From assembly GCA_017642855.1 (NCBI GenBank), contig JAEPOO010000001.1, positions 1,459,072-1,523,071 of the forward strand: a stretch of DNA of 64,000 bases. The letters run 5' to 3'. Below, piece by piece: positions 1 to 8,495 of the stretch (position 1 is the first letter of the stretch; each line of letters starts with the position of its first letter). The DNA is from Pseudomonadales bacterium (lineage in GTDB: Bacteria; Pseudomonadota; Gammaproteobacteria; Pseudomonadales; Azotimanducaceae). Position numbers and translations under genes: made by a program. A model generated the notes under the pieces. It worked only from the letters and a program-made list of their open reading frames with translations, had not been told where the DNA came from and made no database searches.

Positions 1-1
1 G

Positions 2-1315
2 GCCATGACGCCAGATCGTTTTAAAAACCAAACAGCCATGCCGGTCTGGGGCTGGGAAGCCGTCACTGTGCCCGGCGCGGTCAGTGCCTGGGTCGCACTG
101 TCTGAACGATTCGGCATGCTCCCTTTCGCAGATCTCTTTGAAGATGCCATTCGACATGCGCACCAGGGATTTCAGGTGGGTCCAAAGAGCGGCTTTTTCT
201 GGCGATACACTGTGGACAGGTCGAAACGCTTTAAAGCATTCACCGATACCTTCTCCATCGATGGTCGCGCACCGGCCATCGGCGAAGTGATGAAACTTCC
301 GGACCACGCGCGCACGTTACAGATCATTGCGGAAACTCGAGGTGAAGACTTTTATCGAGGCGCACTGGCCGAGGCCATCGCCGCCGATGCCGCAGAACAT
401 GGCGCCTGCATGACAGCAGAAGACCTTGCGAACCATCAGTGTGATTGGGTGGACCCGATCAGCATGGACGGCTTTGATGCGACACTGCACGAGATCCCGC
501 CGAATGGCCAGGGTCTGATGGCGTTAATCGCCCTCGGCATCCTGAAACATATCCACGGCGACCTGCCTCTCGACAGTGCGGACAGTGTGCACCTGCAGAT
601 TGAAGCTCAGCGCATCGCGTTTGCTGAAGCAGAACGACATCTCGCCGATCTCAGTCACATGAGAGTCAAACCGGAAGCGCTACTCGATGAGCGTTACCTG
701 AAGTCGAGAGCCGATGAGATCTCGATCGATAAAGCGAACCCAAATCCAACCACGCTGGGCGCTGGTGAGGACACGGTGTATCTCACCACCGCTGATGACA
801 ACGGCATGATGGTGTCGATGATTCAGTCAAACTATCGCGGGTTTGGTTCAGGCATCGTTGTGCCGGGGACCGGCATCAGCCTACAGAATCGTGGTTCCGG
901 ATTTACTTTGGAAGAAGGACATGCCAACCAGGTTGGTCCATCAAAGCGCCCCTATCACACCATCATTCCGGGCTTTGTCACTAAAGGCGGTGATGCCGCC
1001 ATGTCTTTCGGCGTCATGGGCGGCCATATGCAGGCGCAGGGTCATCTGCAGATGATGGTGCGAATCATGTTGAACGGACAGAACCCGCAGGCAGCATCAG
1101 ATGCGCCCCGATGGCACGTGTTCGAGGATGGTCGTGTCGCACTGGAAGATGGTTTCGATCTGAAGGTGATTGAAGCCTTGCAGAAACGTGGCCATCACAT
1201 CGTGCTCGGCGAGCAGGAACACTTGTTTGGTGGCGCTCAGCTCATTGCCAAAATGGAAGAAGGTTACTGCGCAGGTTCAGATCACCGAAAGGAAGGACTC
1301 GCCTCCGGTTTCTGA
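2..1315 (+). CDS. gamma-glutamyltransferase family protein, 5' end outside window
   Basis: C-terminal part of an Ntn-hydrolase of the gamma-glutamyltransferase (GGT) family, which cleaves or transfers gamma-glutamyl groups (glutathione and analogues). The reading frame is open at the left edge, so the signal/N-terminal region is missing. Counting from the ATG at 5, the autoprocessing and nucleophilic Thr aligns with T257 in EDTVYLTTADDNG. It is followed by the family signatures FGSG and PGTGISLQNRG (small subunit). A C-terminal GGHMQAQGH segment is typical of the bacterial GGT-like branch. The gene ends convergently on the diguanylate cyclase gene, with a TGATCA palindrome at the stop. The family is clear; the substrate is not. 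Confidence 0.9.
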   Translation, partial: AMTPDRFKNQTAMPVWGWEAVTVPGAVSAWVALSERFGMLPFADLFEDAIRHAHQGFQVGPKSGFFWRYTVDRSKRFKAFTDTFSIDGRAPAIGEVMKLPDHARTLQIIAETRGEDFYRGALAEAIAADAAEHGACMTAEDLANHQCDWVDPISMDGFDATLHEIPPNGQGLMALIALGILKHIHGDLPLDSADSVHLQIEAQRIAFAEAERHLADLSHMRVKPEALLDERYLKSRADEISIDKANPNPTTLGAGEDTVYLTTADDNGMMVSMIQSNYRGFGSGIVVPGTGISLQNRGSGFTLEEGHANQVGPSKRPYHTIIPGFVTKGGDAAMSFGVMGGHMQAQGHLQMMVRIMLNGQNPQAASDAPRWHVFEDGRVALEDGFDLKVIEALQKRGHHIVLGEQEHLFGGAQLIAKMEEGYCAGSDHRKEGLASGF

Positions 1316-1321
1316 TCAGAG

Positions 1322-2521
1322 CTAGTTACCGTGCAGGCAGACCCTGTTTCGGCCAGAGGCTTTTGCTTCGTATAACACCTGATCCGCCCAGCCGATCAGG
1401 TCGCGGGGTGCGTTCTCTTCATCAGGCGTCATAGTGGCAATACCAATACTGATGGTGACATTCAGATCATTGCCATCTGCCGCATAGGTGGATTGCTCAA
1501 CCGCCACGCGGAGCTGCTCAGCAAGATTTCGTGCGTTGGCAGCGGAGACATAAGGCAATATCACAGCGAATTCTTCACCGCCGTATCGCGCAACCACATC
1601 AGAAGGTCGATTAAACATTTCATCGACAGCTTTTGCGACAGCGGCAAGACACTCGTCGCCCGCCAGGTGACCATAGGTGTCATTCACTCGCTTAAAGTGA
1701 TCGATATCCAACAGCAGCATGGAAATGTCGTAACCCTGACGCCGAGCACGGCGCCATTCCTGGTCGAGCACTTCATCAAAGTACTGGCGGTTTCGAATAC
1801 CGGTGACGGCATCAATGGTGTTCAGTTCCTTCAGAATGATGTGCGCTTCTGAGAGTTTCGTCAGGGCTTCTTTCAGTTCTTCGGTACGTGTATCCACTTC
1901 ACGCTCAAGTTGCTTCTTGAGCGCTTCCTGTTCATCAATCAGGGATCGGTTTTCCATGGCAACCGATGCCTGGGAAGCCAGCGCCTCAATCAACAAGACA
2001 ATGTCCTCCGAAAACGGAATGATTTCACCCCGCTCGTCCTTGGCGTTCAACAACTGCAACACACCGAGGGTTTTGTTCGTTATGGTCTTGAGCGGAATGG
2101 TTAACAGAGAGGTCGACCGGTAGCCGAGCATCTCGTCAAACTTTCGGGTACCGGAGAAATCGAACTCGTCACTGTTGTGAGTGTCTTCAATCACAATGGT
2201 TTCCGAACGATGCACCGCGGAACTGGCGATGTTCTGCAGATTGGCATCGCCATTGTCGAGGTACAGAGGAATCTCAGGCAGATTGATGGGGTCACCGCGT
2301 TTGCCACCCTGGGAAATACCCAGCGTGTCATTCACAACAATCGAAAACTGCAGTGCATGGTTCGCCGTTGCCAGGTACACCGTACCAGCATCTGCGTTCG
2401 CCATGCCCTTCGCTTCCAGAAGGATATTCTCCAGCAGGCTATCAAGATCTCGTTCAGCCGATAGGGCAATACCAATCTTGATCAGTCGGAGATATGCATT
2501 TGTCTGGGCTTCGCCATTCAC
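1322..2521 (-). CDS. GAF domain diguanylate cyclase
   Basis: Makes cyclic di-GMP from two GTP under control of an N-terminal sensory domain. A GAF domain (about residues 30-185) is followed by a coiled-coil linker (about 190-235) and a C-terminal GGDEF domain. The active-site GGEEF is present (319-323 in the longest frame) and is preceded by RPSD exactly five residues upstream, the RxxD allosteric inhibitory site. It is therefore predicted active and product-inhibited. The GTG at 2521 is chosen because GAGGGA lies 7 nt upstream; a TTG at 2536 gives a five-residue longer form. No membrane segment is seen, so it is probably cytoplasmic. The ligand is unknown. Confidence 0.92.
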   Translation of the reverse strand: MNGEAQTNAYLRLIKIGIALSAERDLDSLLENILLEAKGMANADAGTVYLATANHALQFSIVVNDTLGISQGGKRGDPINLPEIPLYLDNGDANLQNIASSAVHRSETIVIEDTHNSDEFDFSGTRKFDEMLGYRSTSLLTIPLKTITNKTLGVLQLLNAKDERGEIIPFSEDIVLLIEALASQASVAMENRSLIDEQEALKKQLEREVDTRTEELKEALTKLSEAHIILKELNTIDAVTGIRNRQYFDEVLDQEWRRARRQGYDISMLLLDIDHFKRVNDTYGHLAGDECLAAVAKAVDEMFNRPSDVVARYGGEEFAVILPYVSAANARNLAEQLRVAVEQSTYAADGNDLNVTISIGIATMTPDEENAPRDLIGWADQVLYEAKASGRNRVCLHGN

Positions 2522-2727
2522 CCCAGAATCCCTCAAGTTCTTCTAATTTGTCCCTAACGCTCACAATGCGAAATCGATGCCAACTTTACAAAAAATTGAC
2601 GTTGTAGCGGTAAGTTGTTGTTTTAGTTATAGAAGAAGGCTACCCAACAAGCCGACTTCAACCGCGCTACGATCACACCCATGTGACGCTGGACGTTAGT
2701 TTTACACAATTTAGGGGGGATAGCTCG

Positions 2728-4014
2728 TCAGCCCCGGTCGAGGAAAAACAGACTCAATTCAGGCACATAGGTGATGATCACAAGTGCAAACAGCAGCACG
2801 AACATGAACGGGATGGTTGCCTGGTATAGCTCCGCAATGGGTTTCTTGAACCGATAGCTGGCAATAAAGAGGTTCATGCCAATGGGCGGCGTGAAATACC
2901 CGATCTGCATATTGGCCAGAAAGATAATACCCAGGTGCACCGGGTCAACACCAAAACGAAGCGCCAGCGGCACGATCAGTGGAATCATGATCACCAGGGC
3001 ACTGAAGATGTCCAGGATGGCTCCCAGCGCCAGAAGGATAAGGTTCAGCAGGATCAGGAAGGTCCATTTGCTCGCGATAAAGGTGCTGATCCACTCAAAC
3101 AATGCCTGAGGTACCTCTGCATCGACCAGGAAATTCGTAAAGGCCAGTGAGACACCCAGAATCAGCAAAATACCACCGACCATCACCATGGCTTCACGAA
3201 CGATCCGCGGCAGTTCACTGAACGGCACTTCACGGTGGATAAAGACTTCCACCAGAAGCACGTAAAAGGCGGTGACCGCAGCGGCTTCCGACACCGCAAA
3301 GAAACCGGAGTAGATACCGCCAAGCACAATGATCGGCAGCGGGATCTCCCACTTCATTTCTACCAATGCCTGCCATGCAACTTTCTTATCGAAAGGTTCG
3401 CTTTGCAGATTGTCATGTCGCGACGTCCACACGCTGTAGATGGTCAGCAGCACGACCATTAGAAGTGCAGGCAAGATGCCCGCGATAAAGAGTTCCTGAA
3501 TCGTGAACGGATTCGGCAGATCCATCTGCTGCACAATCACCCCGTAGAGAATGAGTGGCAACGACGGTGCCAGCAGCAAACCTAGGCTCCCGGATGTCGT
3601 CACAAGACCCAGAGAAAACCGTTCGCGATATCCACCTTCAACCAGTGCCGGGAGTAACAAAGCACCTACGGCAACGATGGTCACACCCGAGGCACCCGTA
3701 AAGGCAGTAAAGAACGCACAGGTCACGTAAGCCACCACGGCAAGCCCGCCAGGCATCCAACCCAGGAAAGCTGACGTGACTTTTACCAGGCGAGTCGAGA
3801 GTTTACTCTCAGCGAGGATGTAACCTGAAAAGGTAAAGAGCGGTAGTGCTAAAAGCAGCGGCGTATCAACCAGCCGATAGACTTCGATGGGAATGACGGT
3901 GAGCGGAATCTCCGACACCCAGAAACCCAGCATCGCTGCAGAAAGAATCACAACAAAAAGCGGCATACCAATAAAGGCAAGCGCGCCGATCAACAATGAA
4001 CCTAGCGTACCCAC
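2728..4014 (-). CDS. dctM: TRAP transporter large permease subunit (DctM family)
   Basis: Large membrane subunit of a tripartite ATP-independent periplasmic (TRAP) transporter, which imports an organic acid-type substrate using an ion gradient. The 428 residues form many hydrophobic segments throughout, with the DctM pattern including FTGASGVTIVAVGALLLPAL and TPPIGMNLFIAS. It starts with GTG at 4014, inside the end of the small permease gene (13-bp overlap), so the two are translationally coupled. It is the last gene of the leftward operon MBL hydrolase-TatT-DctP-DctQ-DctM. The substrate cannot be told from sequence. Confidence 0.93.
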   Translation of the reverse strand: MGTLGSLLIGALAFIGMPLFVVILSAAMLGFWVSEIPLTVIPIEVYRLVDTPLLLALPLFTFSGYILAESKLSTRLVKVTSAFLGWMPGGLAVVAYVTCAFFTAFTGASGVTIVAVGALLLPALVEGGYRERFSLGLVTTSGSLGLLLAPSLPLILYGVIVQQMDLPNPFTIQELFIAGILPALLMVVLLTIYSVWTSRHDNLQSEPFDKKVAWQALVEMKWEIPLPIIVLGGIYSGFFAVSEAAAVTAFYVLLVEVFIHREVPFSELPRIVREAMVMVGGILLILGVSLAFTNFLVDAEVPQALFEWISTFIASKWTFLILLNLILLALGAILDIFSALVIMIPLIVPLALRFGVDPVHLGIIFLANMQIGYFTPPIGMNLFIASYRFKKPIAELYQATIPFMFVLLFALVIITYVPELSLFFLDRG

Positions 4015-4475
4015 ACGTCGCGCCTGTCAAAAATGCCGATGAGAAAACGCAACGCCATGACCGCGAATCCAACCGGCAAAATGCTCTGACACACCCAGAC
4101 CGGCACATCAGCGAAGGCGATGGTTTCATCCTGGTATTCGTAGGTCACATATTCGACGGAATACCAGGCCGCTGTACCGCAGACCGCAACGGAAAACAGC
4201 ATCGCAAAGTGGCGAAGTGGACCGTAAAGTCGTGGCGGCAGGATGCGCGACAAAAGATCAATGCTGATGTGATTCCGCTCGCGGGTTGCGACCATCGCGC
4301 CGAGCATCGCCACCCAAAGCACGAGGATACGCAGAAACGATTCTGCCCAGAGGAATCCGCTATCAAAGAAGTTGCGCAGCACAATCTGCAGCAGTGCCAT
4401 GGTGAGCATGCTCACCAGTGCAAGAACGAGTACGCCGTCCTCAAACCGATGTATCGTTCTTAACAGGCTGGTCAT
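4002..4475 (-). CDS. dctQ: TRAP transporter small permease subunit (DctQ family)
   Basis: Four-helix small membrane subunit of the TRAP transporter. It has 157 residues, the usual DctQ length, with hydrophobic segments near 15-40, 45-70, 90-110 and 130-150. The family signature W-E-x-x-R-I around FLWAESFLRILVLW and the conserved basic REXXHIXID pattern (RERNHISIDLL) are present. Its start overlaps the stop of dctP by 4 nt (ATGA) and its end overlaps dctM by 13 nt. It is expected to bridge the large permease and the loaded periplasmic binding protein. Confidence 0.92.
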   Translation of the reverse strand: MTSLLRTIHRFEDGVLVLALVSMLTMALLQIVLRNFFDSGFLWAESFLRILVLWVAMLGAMVATRERNHISIDLLSRILPPRLYGPLRHFAMLFSVAVCGTAAWYSVEYVTYEYQDETIAFADVPVWVCQSILPVGFAVMALRFLIGIFDRRDVWVR

Positions 4476-5464
4476 TGACCTGCGCGGTATTGCTCAAGAT
4501 TGTCGAGATACAACTGCACAGCTTCCGGCGTGATTTCACCCGAGCCAATCAACCGCTCCACCGACCTATCGGCAACTGTCTGCCACTCTTCCAGGTTGGT
4601 CGGCTGAACGATGTCGATGCCGATGGTGGAAATGGCTTCAAGCGCTTTGGCGTTATCGGCACGCGCTTCCTGACCAACTTCTGTAAATACTCGATCCATC
4701 ACACCCTTCACGATGACCTTATCTTCATCGGAGATGCGCTTGTACGCTTTGTCGCTCATGGCGAGGGTGGAATAGATATACAGCAGCGGCAAGTCGGTCA
4801 TGTACTTCACATGGTTGTGCCACTGCAGTGCCAGAGCAACAGAGGGTGGTGCGACGACCGCGTTGATCAGACCAGTCTGCAGACCCGCGAGCACATCGGT
4901 GATGTTGAGCGGAATTGGGCTCACGTTGAAAGACTTAATCAGCTCAGCAGCAATGGGATCGTTATCCGGAATCCAGGCTTTGAGCTCACCCAGATCGGCA
5001 ACAGACGTGACCGGTTCCTGTGTGAACATGTAAGCAAAACCCGTTTCGGTAAACGCAAAGGTTTCAATGCCACCGTCACGTAGTCCATCGGCGATGATGG
5101 CATCCATCTCCATACGAATGTGATCCACTTCATCGTAATCACGAAATTGAAGCGGCAGGTTGTAGATCTGCAGGTCAGGATAAAAACGTGTCAGTGATCC
5201 GGCGGCTACCGCACCACCGTGCAGCTGACCGATGCGCATTTTTCGCAATACCGTTTCGTCATCACCCTGAACACCGCCGGGATAAATTTTGAACTTCACG
5301 CGGTCATCAGTCGCGATCGCAATCTGTTTGACGCCGGCCCTGAGCTTTTGCATCCAGGAGAGTCCATCCGGTGAGATCGTTGCAATCTTGTAGGTCGCTG
5401 CCTGACTCGATAAAGGCAGCACCAGCAGAACGCCTAACAGCAGTGTGGTCAGTCTGTGAAACAT
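4472..5464 (-). CDS. dctP: TRAP transporter substrate-binding protein (DctP family)
   Basis: Periplasmic solute receptor of the TRAP system. It has 330 residues: an N-terminal signal peptide ending near SSQA-ATYK, then a DctP fold with GGVQGDDETVLRKMRIGQLHGG and a central NAVVAPPSVALAL region. The family Arg that usually contacts a carboxylate is not obvious in the K-A-W-I-P segment (LKAWIPDNDP), so the substrate may not be a simple C4-dicarboxylate; this is inference. AGGA precedes the ATG. It lies between tatT (8-nt gap) and dctQ (4-nt overlap). Confidence 0.92.
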   Translation of the reverse strand: MFHRLTTLLLGVLLVLPLSSQAATYKIATISPDGLSWMQKLRAGVKQIAIATDDRVKFKIYPGGVQGDDETVLRKMRIGQLHGGAVAAGSLTRFYPDLQIYNLPLQFRDYDEVDHIRMEMDAIIADGLRDGGIETFAFTETGFAYMFTQEPVTSVADLGELKAWIPDNDPIAAELIKSFNVSPIPLNITDVLAGLQTGLINAVVAPPSVALALQWHNHVKYMTDLPLLYIYSTLAMSDKAYKRISDEDKVIVKGVMDRVFTEVGQEARADNAKALEAISTIGIDIVQPTNLEEWQTVADRSVERLIGSGEITPEAVQLYLDNLEQYRAGQ

Positions 5465-5472
5465 GTGAATTC

Positions 5473-6318
5473 CTAGAAGTAATCTGTTGAGGACTGAAGC
5501 AGATCAGCGGCCCGCTCCTGTGCTATTCGGTTGGTGAGTGTCATACCCTCGACAACGGAATCTGCTTCCAGCACGTCGTTCAGCAGTCTGTCATGCAGAT
5601 CCTGGTCGAACACCAGGCGCGCATACTGCTCAGCATAAATCACCTTCGTCATTAAATACGCATCGTTGATGGCGATAGCCTTCTCAAAGTGCGTCTTTCC
5701 TTTCTCTGGTTTTCCGCCAAGGGAAGCTGGCAACAGCGTTTCCATGCCGCCCATATATAGATGTGGACCGCCGTTCTCATAGGTCTCATCGAGCGTCAGC
5801 ACTTTTTCCATGAGCAACTTGGCGCGGCTGAGTTCTGCAATCACCGCCCAATCATCGCTGTTGGCCTGCAGTCGCCCTACCCAGGCAACACCCAAGGCAT
5901 AAGTCATTGGAACGTCATCCGCTTCCAGCGAATCAACGACGCTGGAGAAAGTTTGAAAATCGAGTTCACGCGCATTACATAGCGGCGAACCAGAAACACA
6001 GGCGGCATGTTCTGCGTAACGCATGGCTTTGTCGCTTAACAGCTTCACGCGATCAGGCTCATCTACCAGAACCGCGAAAGAACCATTTAGATTAGAAGCA
6101 GCCAGCAGCAGGTCTTCTGAATCGGGACTGCTTCGCAGGAAACTGTCGATCAGCAGCAGATAGGCCGGAACACCTTCACGTACGGTATCAATGTCTTCGC
6201 TGTTCAGGATTGAACCGGCAAGATCGTCTGCCATTTGAGACGTCAGACCGGACACAAGACTGGAGCAGCCGCTTAGAGCCAGGAGGCTGGCTATCAAAAG
6301 GATTCGAATTTTGACCAT
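5473..6318 (-). CDS. TRAP transporter-associated lipoprotein TatT
   Basis: Periplasmic lipoprotein of the TatT family (T component of TRAP systems; the characterised Treponema protein is a TPR-containing trimer that binds the DctP protein). The 281 residues start with a lipoprotein signal peptide with lipobox LSGC (Cys18). The rest is helical, with an HLYMGGMETLLPASLGGKPEKG segment typical of the family and a repeat-like C-terminal half. It is directly upstream of dctP (8 nt) and downstream of the MBL gene (6 nt), so it belongs to the same operon. This placement supports a role in ligand exchange with DctP. Confidence 0.85.
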   Translation of the reverse strand: MVKIRILLIASLLALSGCSSLVSGLTSQMADDLAGSILNSEDIDTVREGVPAYLLLIDSFLRSSPDSEDLLLAASNLNGSFAVLVDEPDRVKLLSDKAMRYAEHAACVSGSPLCNARELDFQTFSSVVDSLEADDVPMTYALGVAWVGRLQANSDDWAVIAELSRAKLLMEKVLTLDETYENGGPHLYMGGMETLLPASLGGKPEKGKTHFEKAIAINDAYLMTKVIYAEQYARLVFDQDLHDRLLNDVLEADSVVEGMTLTNRIAQERAADLLQSSTDYF

Positions 6319-6324
6319 CTAAGA

Positions 6325-6984
6325 TTATTGTCCACCAAAGAACGGGTTTGCCTGCCGCTCGAAGGCAAGCGATGTTTGTGGCCCGTGACCGGTTACTACG
6401 AGCGCATCTTCCGCTAAACGAAAGAGCCGGTCCGTGATTGAGTTCTCAATCTGCTCAAAACTGCCACCCGGCAGATCAGTTCGACCAATACCTAACTGGA
6501 ATAGAGTGTCTCCAGCGACCAAAAGTTCATGGTTTTCGAACCAAAAGCTGATGGAACCTGGCGTGTGACCGGGTGTATGAATCGCCACACCACCGCAGCA
6601 ACCCAGATCGTGGTCATCTTTCAGCCATTCGTCTGGTTCAGGGGTCGGTGTGTAATCAAGACCGAACTTGGCGCACTGATCTTCCAGCGCATCCCAAAGA
6701 AACTTGTCGCCCTGGTGCAGCAACAGCGGCGCACCAGTGCGTTCCTTAATCACTGCTGAAGCAAGAATATGATCCAGATGCGCGTGTGTGTGGATGATGC
6801 CCTTCACAGTCAGGTCGTTTTCCTCAACGATCGCCATGATTTTCTCGGGATCGCCACCCGGATCGATGATCAGGCAGGTTTTGGTCACGGGGTCACCCAC
6901 AATGGCGCAGTTACACTGCAGTGGTCCCACGGGAAACGATTCAAAAATGACATTTCCCTGTACCTCGGGAACCTGAAAAGGCAT
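6325..6984 (-). CDS. MBL-fold metallo-hydrolase (YcbL/glyoxalase II-like)
   Basis: Zinc hydrolase of the metallo-beta-lactamase fold. It has 219 residues with the metal motif THAHLDH (HxHxDH), a second metal His in HTPGHTPGS, the bridging Asp in LVAGDTLF and the C-terminal GHGPQT. It resembles the YcbL-type glyoxalase II-like group, which hydrolyses thioesters such as S-lactoylglutathione, but it lacks the long GloB C-terminal domain. It is the first gene of the leftward TRAP operon, with a 6-nt gap to tatT. Co-transcription with an uptake system suggests metabolism of the imported compound, but that is inference. Confidence 0.85.
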   Translation of the reverse strand: MPFQVPEVQGNVIFESFPVGPLQCNCAIVGDPVTKTCLIIDPGGDPEKIMAIVEENDLTVKGIIHTHAHLDHILASAVIKERTGAPLLLHQGDKFLWDALEDQCAKFGLDYTPTPEPDEWLKDDHDLGCCGGVAIHTPGHTPGSISFWFENHELLVAGDTLFQLGIGRTDLPGGSFEQIENSITDRLFRLAEDALVVTGHGPQTSLAFERQANPFFGGQ

Positions 6985-7013
6985 GCCTAACTCCGGCTTT
7001 TCCTCAATTTCTC

Positions 7014-7034
7014 AAGTGCTACAATTTAACACTT
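7014..7034. promoter_or_regulatory. divergent promoter region with AAGTG/CACTT inverted repeat
   Basis: The 84-nt gap between the divergent MBL operon and the acyltransferase gene holds an inverted repeat AAGTG-N11-CACTT. A TACAAT box resembling a sigma70 -10 sits inside it at 7020-7025. No good -35 is seen. It may be an operator over a promoter; no regulator can be assigned. Confidence 0.3.
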
Positions 7035-7068
7035 AGTACACCGAGTTACACAGCGACTTGCCAAGCTA

Positions 7069-7821
7069 ATGCTACAGAGCCTGATTTATCGCGCTATCGC
7101 GGTTACGTACATCGCATTTATCTTCCTGACGTCCATCATCTTTTTTCTGGCCGCCCTGATGATTTTTCTGGTGACTGCACCTTTTGATCGTCGCCTTACG
7201 GCGCTCCACCAATTCACCTGTTTCTGGGCGACCCTCTATATCTGGGTGATGCCACCCTGGTCAGTTTCGATCGAAGGCAAAGAAAACATCGATGCCAATG
7301 AGACCTATGTCATCGTCTCGAACCACCAGTCGCTGGTGGACATCCTGGTGGCGTTTACCCTGTTCACGCACTTTAAGTGGGTGTCGAAAGCTGAGCTGTT
7401 CAGCCTACCGTTTATCGGATGGAATATGTCCCTGAACCGCTACATCAGATTGCGACGCGGCAACCCCAGCAGTATCAAACAGATGTATGCGTCGTGTGAG
7501 AAGCACCTGAACCAGGGCAGTTCCGTTTATCTGTTTCCTGAGGGAACGCGCTCCGAATCTGGGCACATGCGCCCCTTCAAAGAAGGCGCTTTTGTTCTGG
7601 CGAAACGACTGGATCGCCCCATCCTGCCGATCGTGATCAACGGTTCAATGACGGCTGTACCGAAAGGCAGTTTTAATTTTCACGGCAAGACGCACGTGAG
7701 GGTAAGTATTCTTCCCGCGATTCCTGCAGAAACTTTCAAAGAGGAAGAAGCGCGCGTCCTTGCAGATCGCGTCCATGGAATCATTGAAGACCGGGTTGTG
7801 ATTGAACCAGAGTCGAACTAG
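7069..7821 (+). CDS. plsC: 1-acyl-sn-glycerol-3-phosphate acyltransferase family protein
   Basis: Membrane acyltransferase that adds the second fatty acyl chain to lysophosphatidic acid in phospholipid synthesis. It has 250 residues: an N-terminal hydrophobic stretch (about 8-40), then the HX4D catalytic motif (NHQSLVD, near residue 85), and the substrate-binding FPEGTRSESG near 160. The length is normal for PlsC. Its stop overlaps that of the convergent HAD gene by 4 nt (shared CTAG). It could be a paralogue with specialised acyl preference, since such genomes often carry several. Confidence 0.9.
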   Translation: MLQSLIYRAIAVTYIAFIFLTSIIFFLAALMIFLVTAPFDRRLTALHQFTCFWATLYIWVMPPWSVSIEGKENIDANETYVIVSNHQSLVDILVAFTLFTHFKWVSKAELFSLPFIGWNMSLNRYIRLRRGNPSSIKQMYASCEKHLNQGSSVYLFPEGTRSESGHMRPFKEGAFVLAKRLDRPILPIVINGSMTAVPKGSFNFHGKTHVRVSILPAIPAETFKEEEARVLADRVHGIIEDRVVIEPESN

Positions 7822-8495
7822 ACACCGCGTTCCTTTTCAAGAACCGCGTCCATCGTGGCGCTGAAACTTTCGCCTTTCACATCGTAGCAAGGATCAAGAT
7901 CCGGCAACCAAGGTCGGTTGAGATGGACCCAGGCCGTTTGAAATCCCACCTGCTTGCTGCCCCAAACATCGTTCACTGGATGATCTCCAACAAACCAGCA
8001 CTCATGTGCAGATAGACCCAGTTGATCCGCAGCAGACTGATAGATGGTCGGATCCGGTTTCTTTACCCCAAAAGCTTCGGAAACAATGGTGACTGAAAAG
8101 TAGTCGCCAATCCTTGAGTGCTTGATCTTGGCCTGCTGAGCTCTGGTCGAACCGTTGGACACAATGCCGAGTGGAATGTTTAGTTCACGAAGTCTCGATA
8201 GCCATTCGATGACACCCTCTGCCAGGACCGGGGTTTCCCAGACCTGATCATAGAAAGCATCCTCGATGGTCGATTTCGAAGTAAACGCTTTCGAATAGGC
8301 TTCCCACATCAGCGTGAAGAACTCATCGCGAGGTGTATAACCGTGCCGGTCTTTAAGATGGACGTCGTTAACGAAATCTATTTGTGAGAGCTCACCGTTA
8401 GAGAGGTTGCTCTCCCACAAACGCTCGGCGAACCGCGTTACCGCGCTGCTGCGATCGATGAGGGTTTCATCAAGATCGAAGACAACGGCCTTCAT
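7818..8495 (-). CDS. HAD family hydrolase
   Basis: Haloacid dehalogenase-superfamily phosphatase, 225 residues. Motif I is VFDLDETLID (nucleophile D7 and general acid D9). Motif II is the Ser in IVSNGS, motif III the Lys in FGVKKPDP, and motif IV the metal Asp pair in FVGDHPVND. The helical cap between motifs I and II is of subclass I (YjjG/Gph-like). Likely substrates are a nucleotide or sugar phosphate, not further defined. Its start overlaps the stop of the upstream Zn-ribbon gene by 4 nt, so the two form a pair. Confidence 0.88.
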   Translation of the reverse strand: MKAVVFDLDETLIDRSSAVTRFAERLWESNLSNGELSQIDFVNDVHLKDRHGYTPRDEFFTLMWEAYSKAFTSKSTIEDAFYDQVWETPVLAEGVIEWLSRLRELNIPLGIVSNGSTRAQQAKIKHSRIGDYFSVTIVSEAFGVKKPDPTIYQSAADQLGLSAHECWFVGDHPVNDVWGSKQVGFQTAWVHLNRPWLPDLDPCYDVKGESFSATMDAVLEKERGV

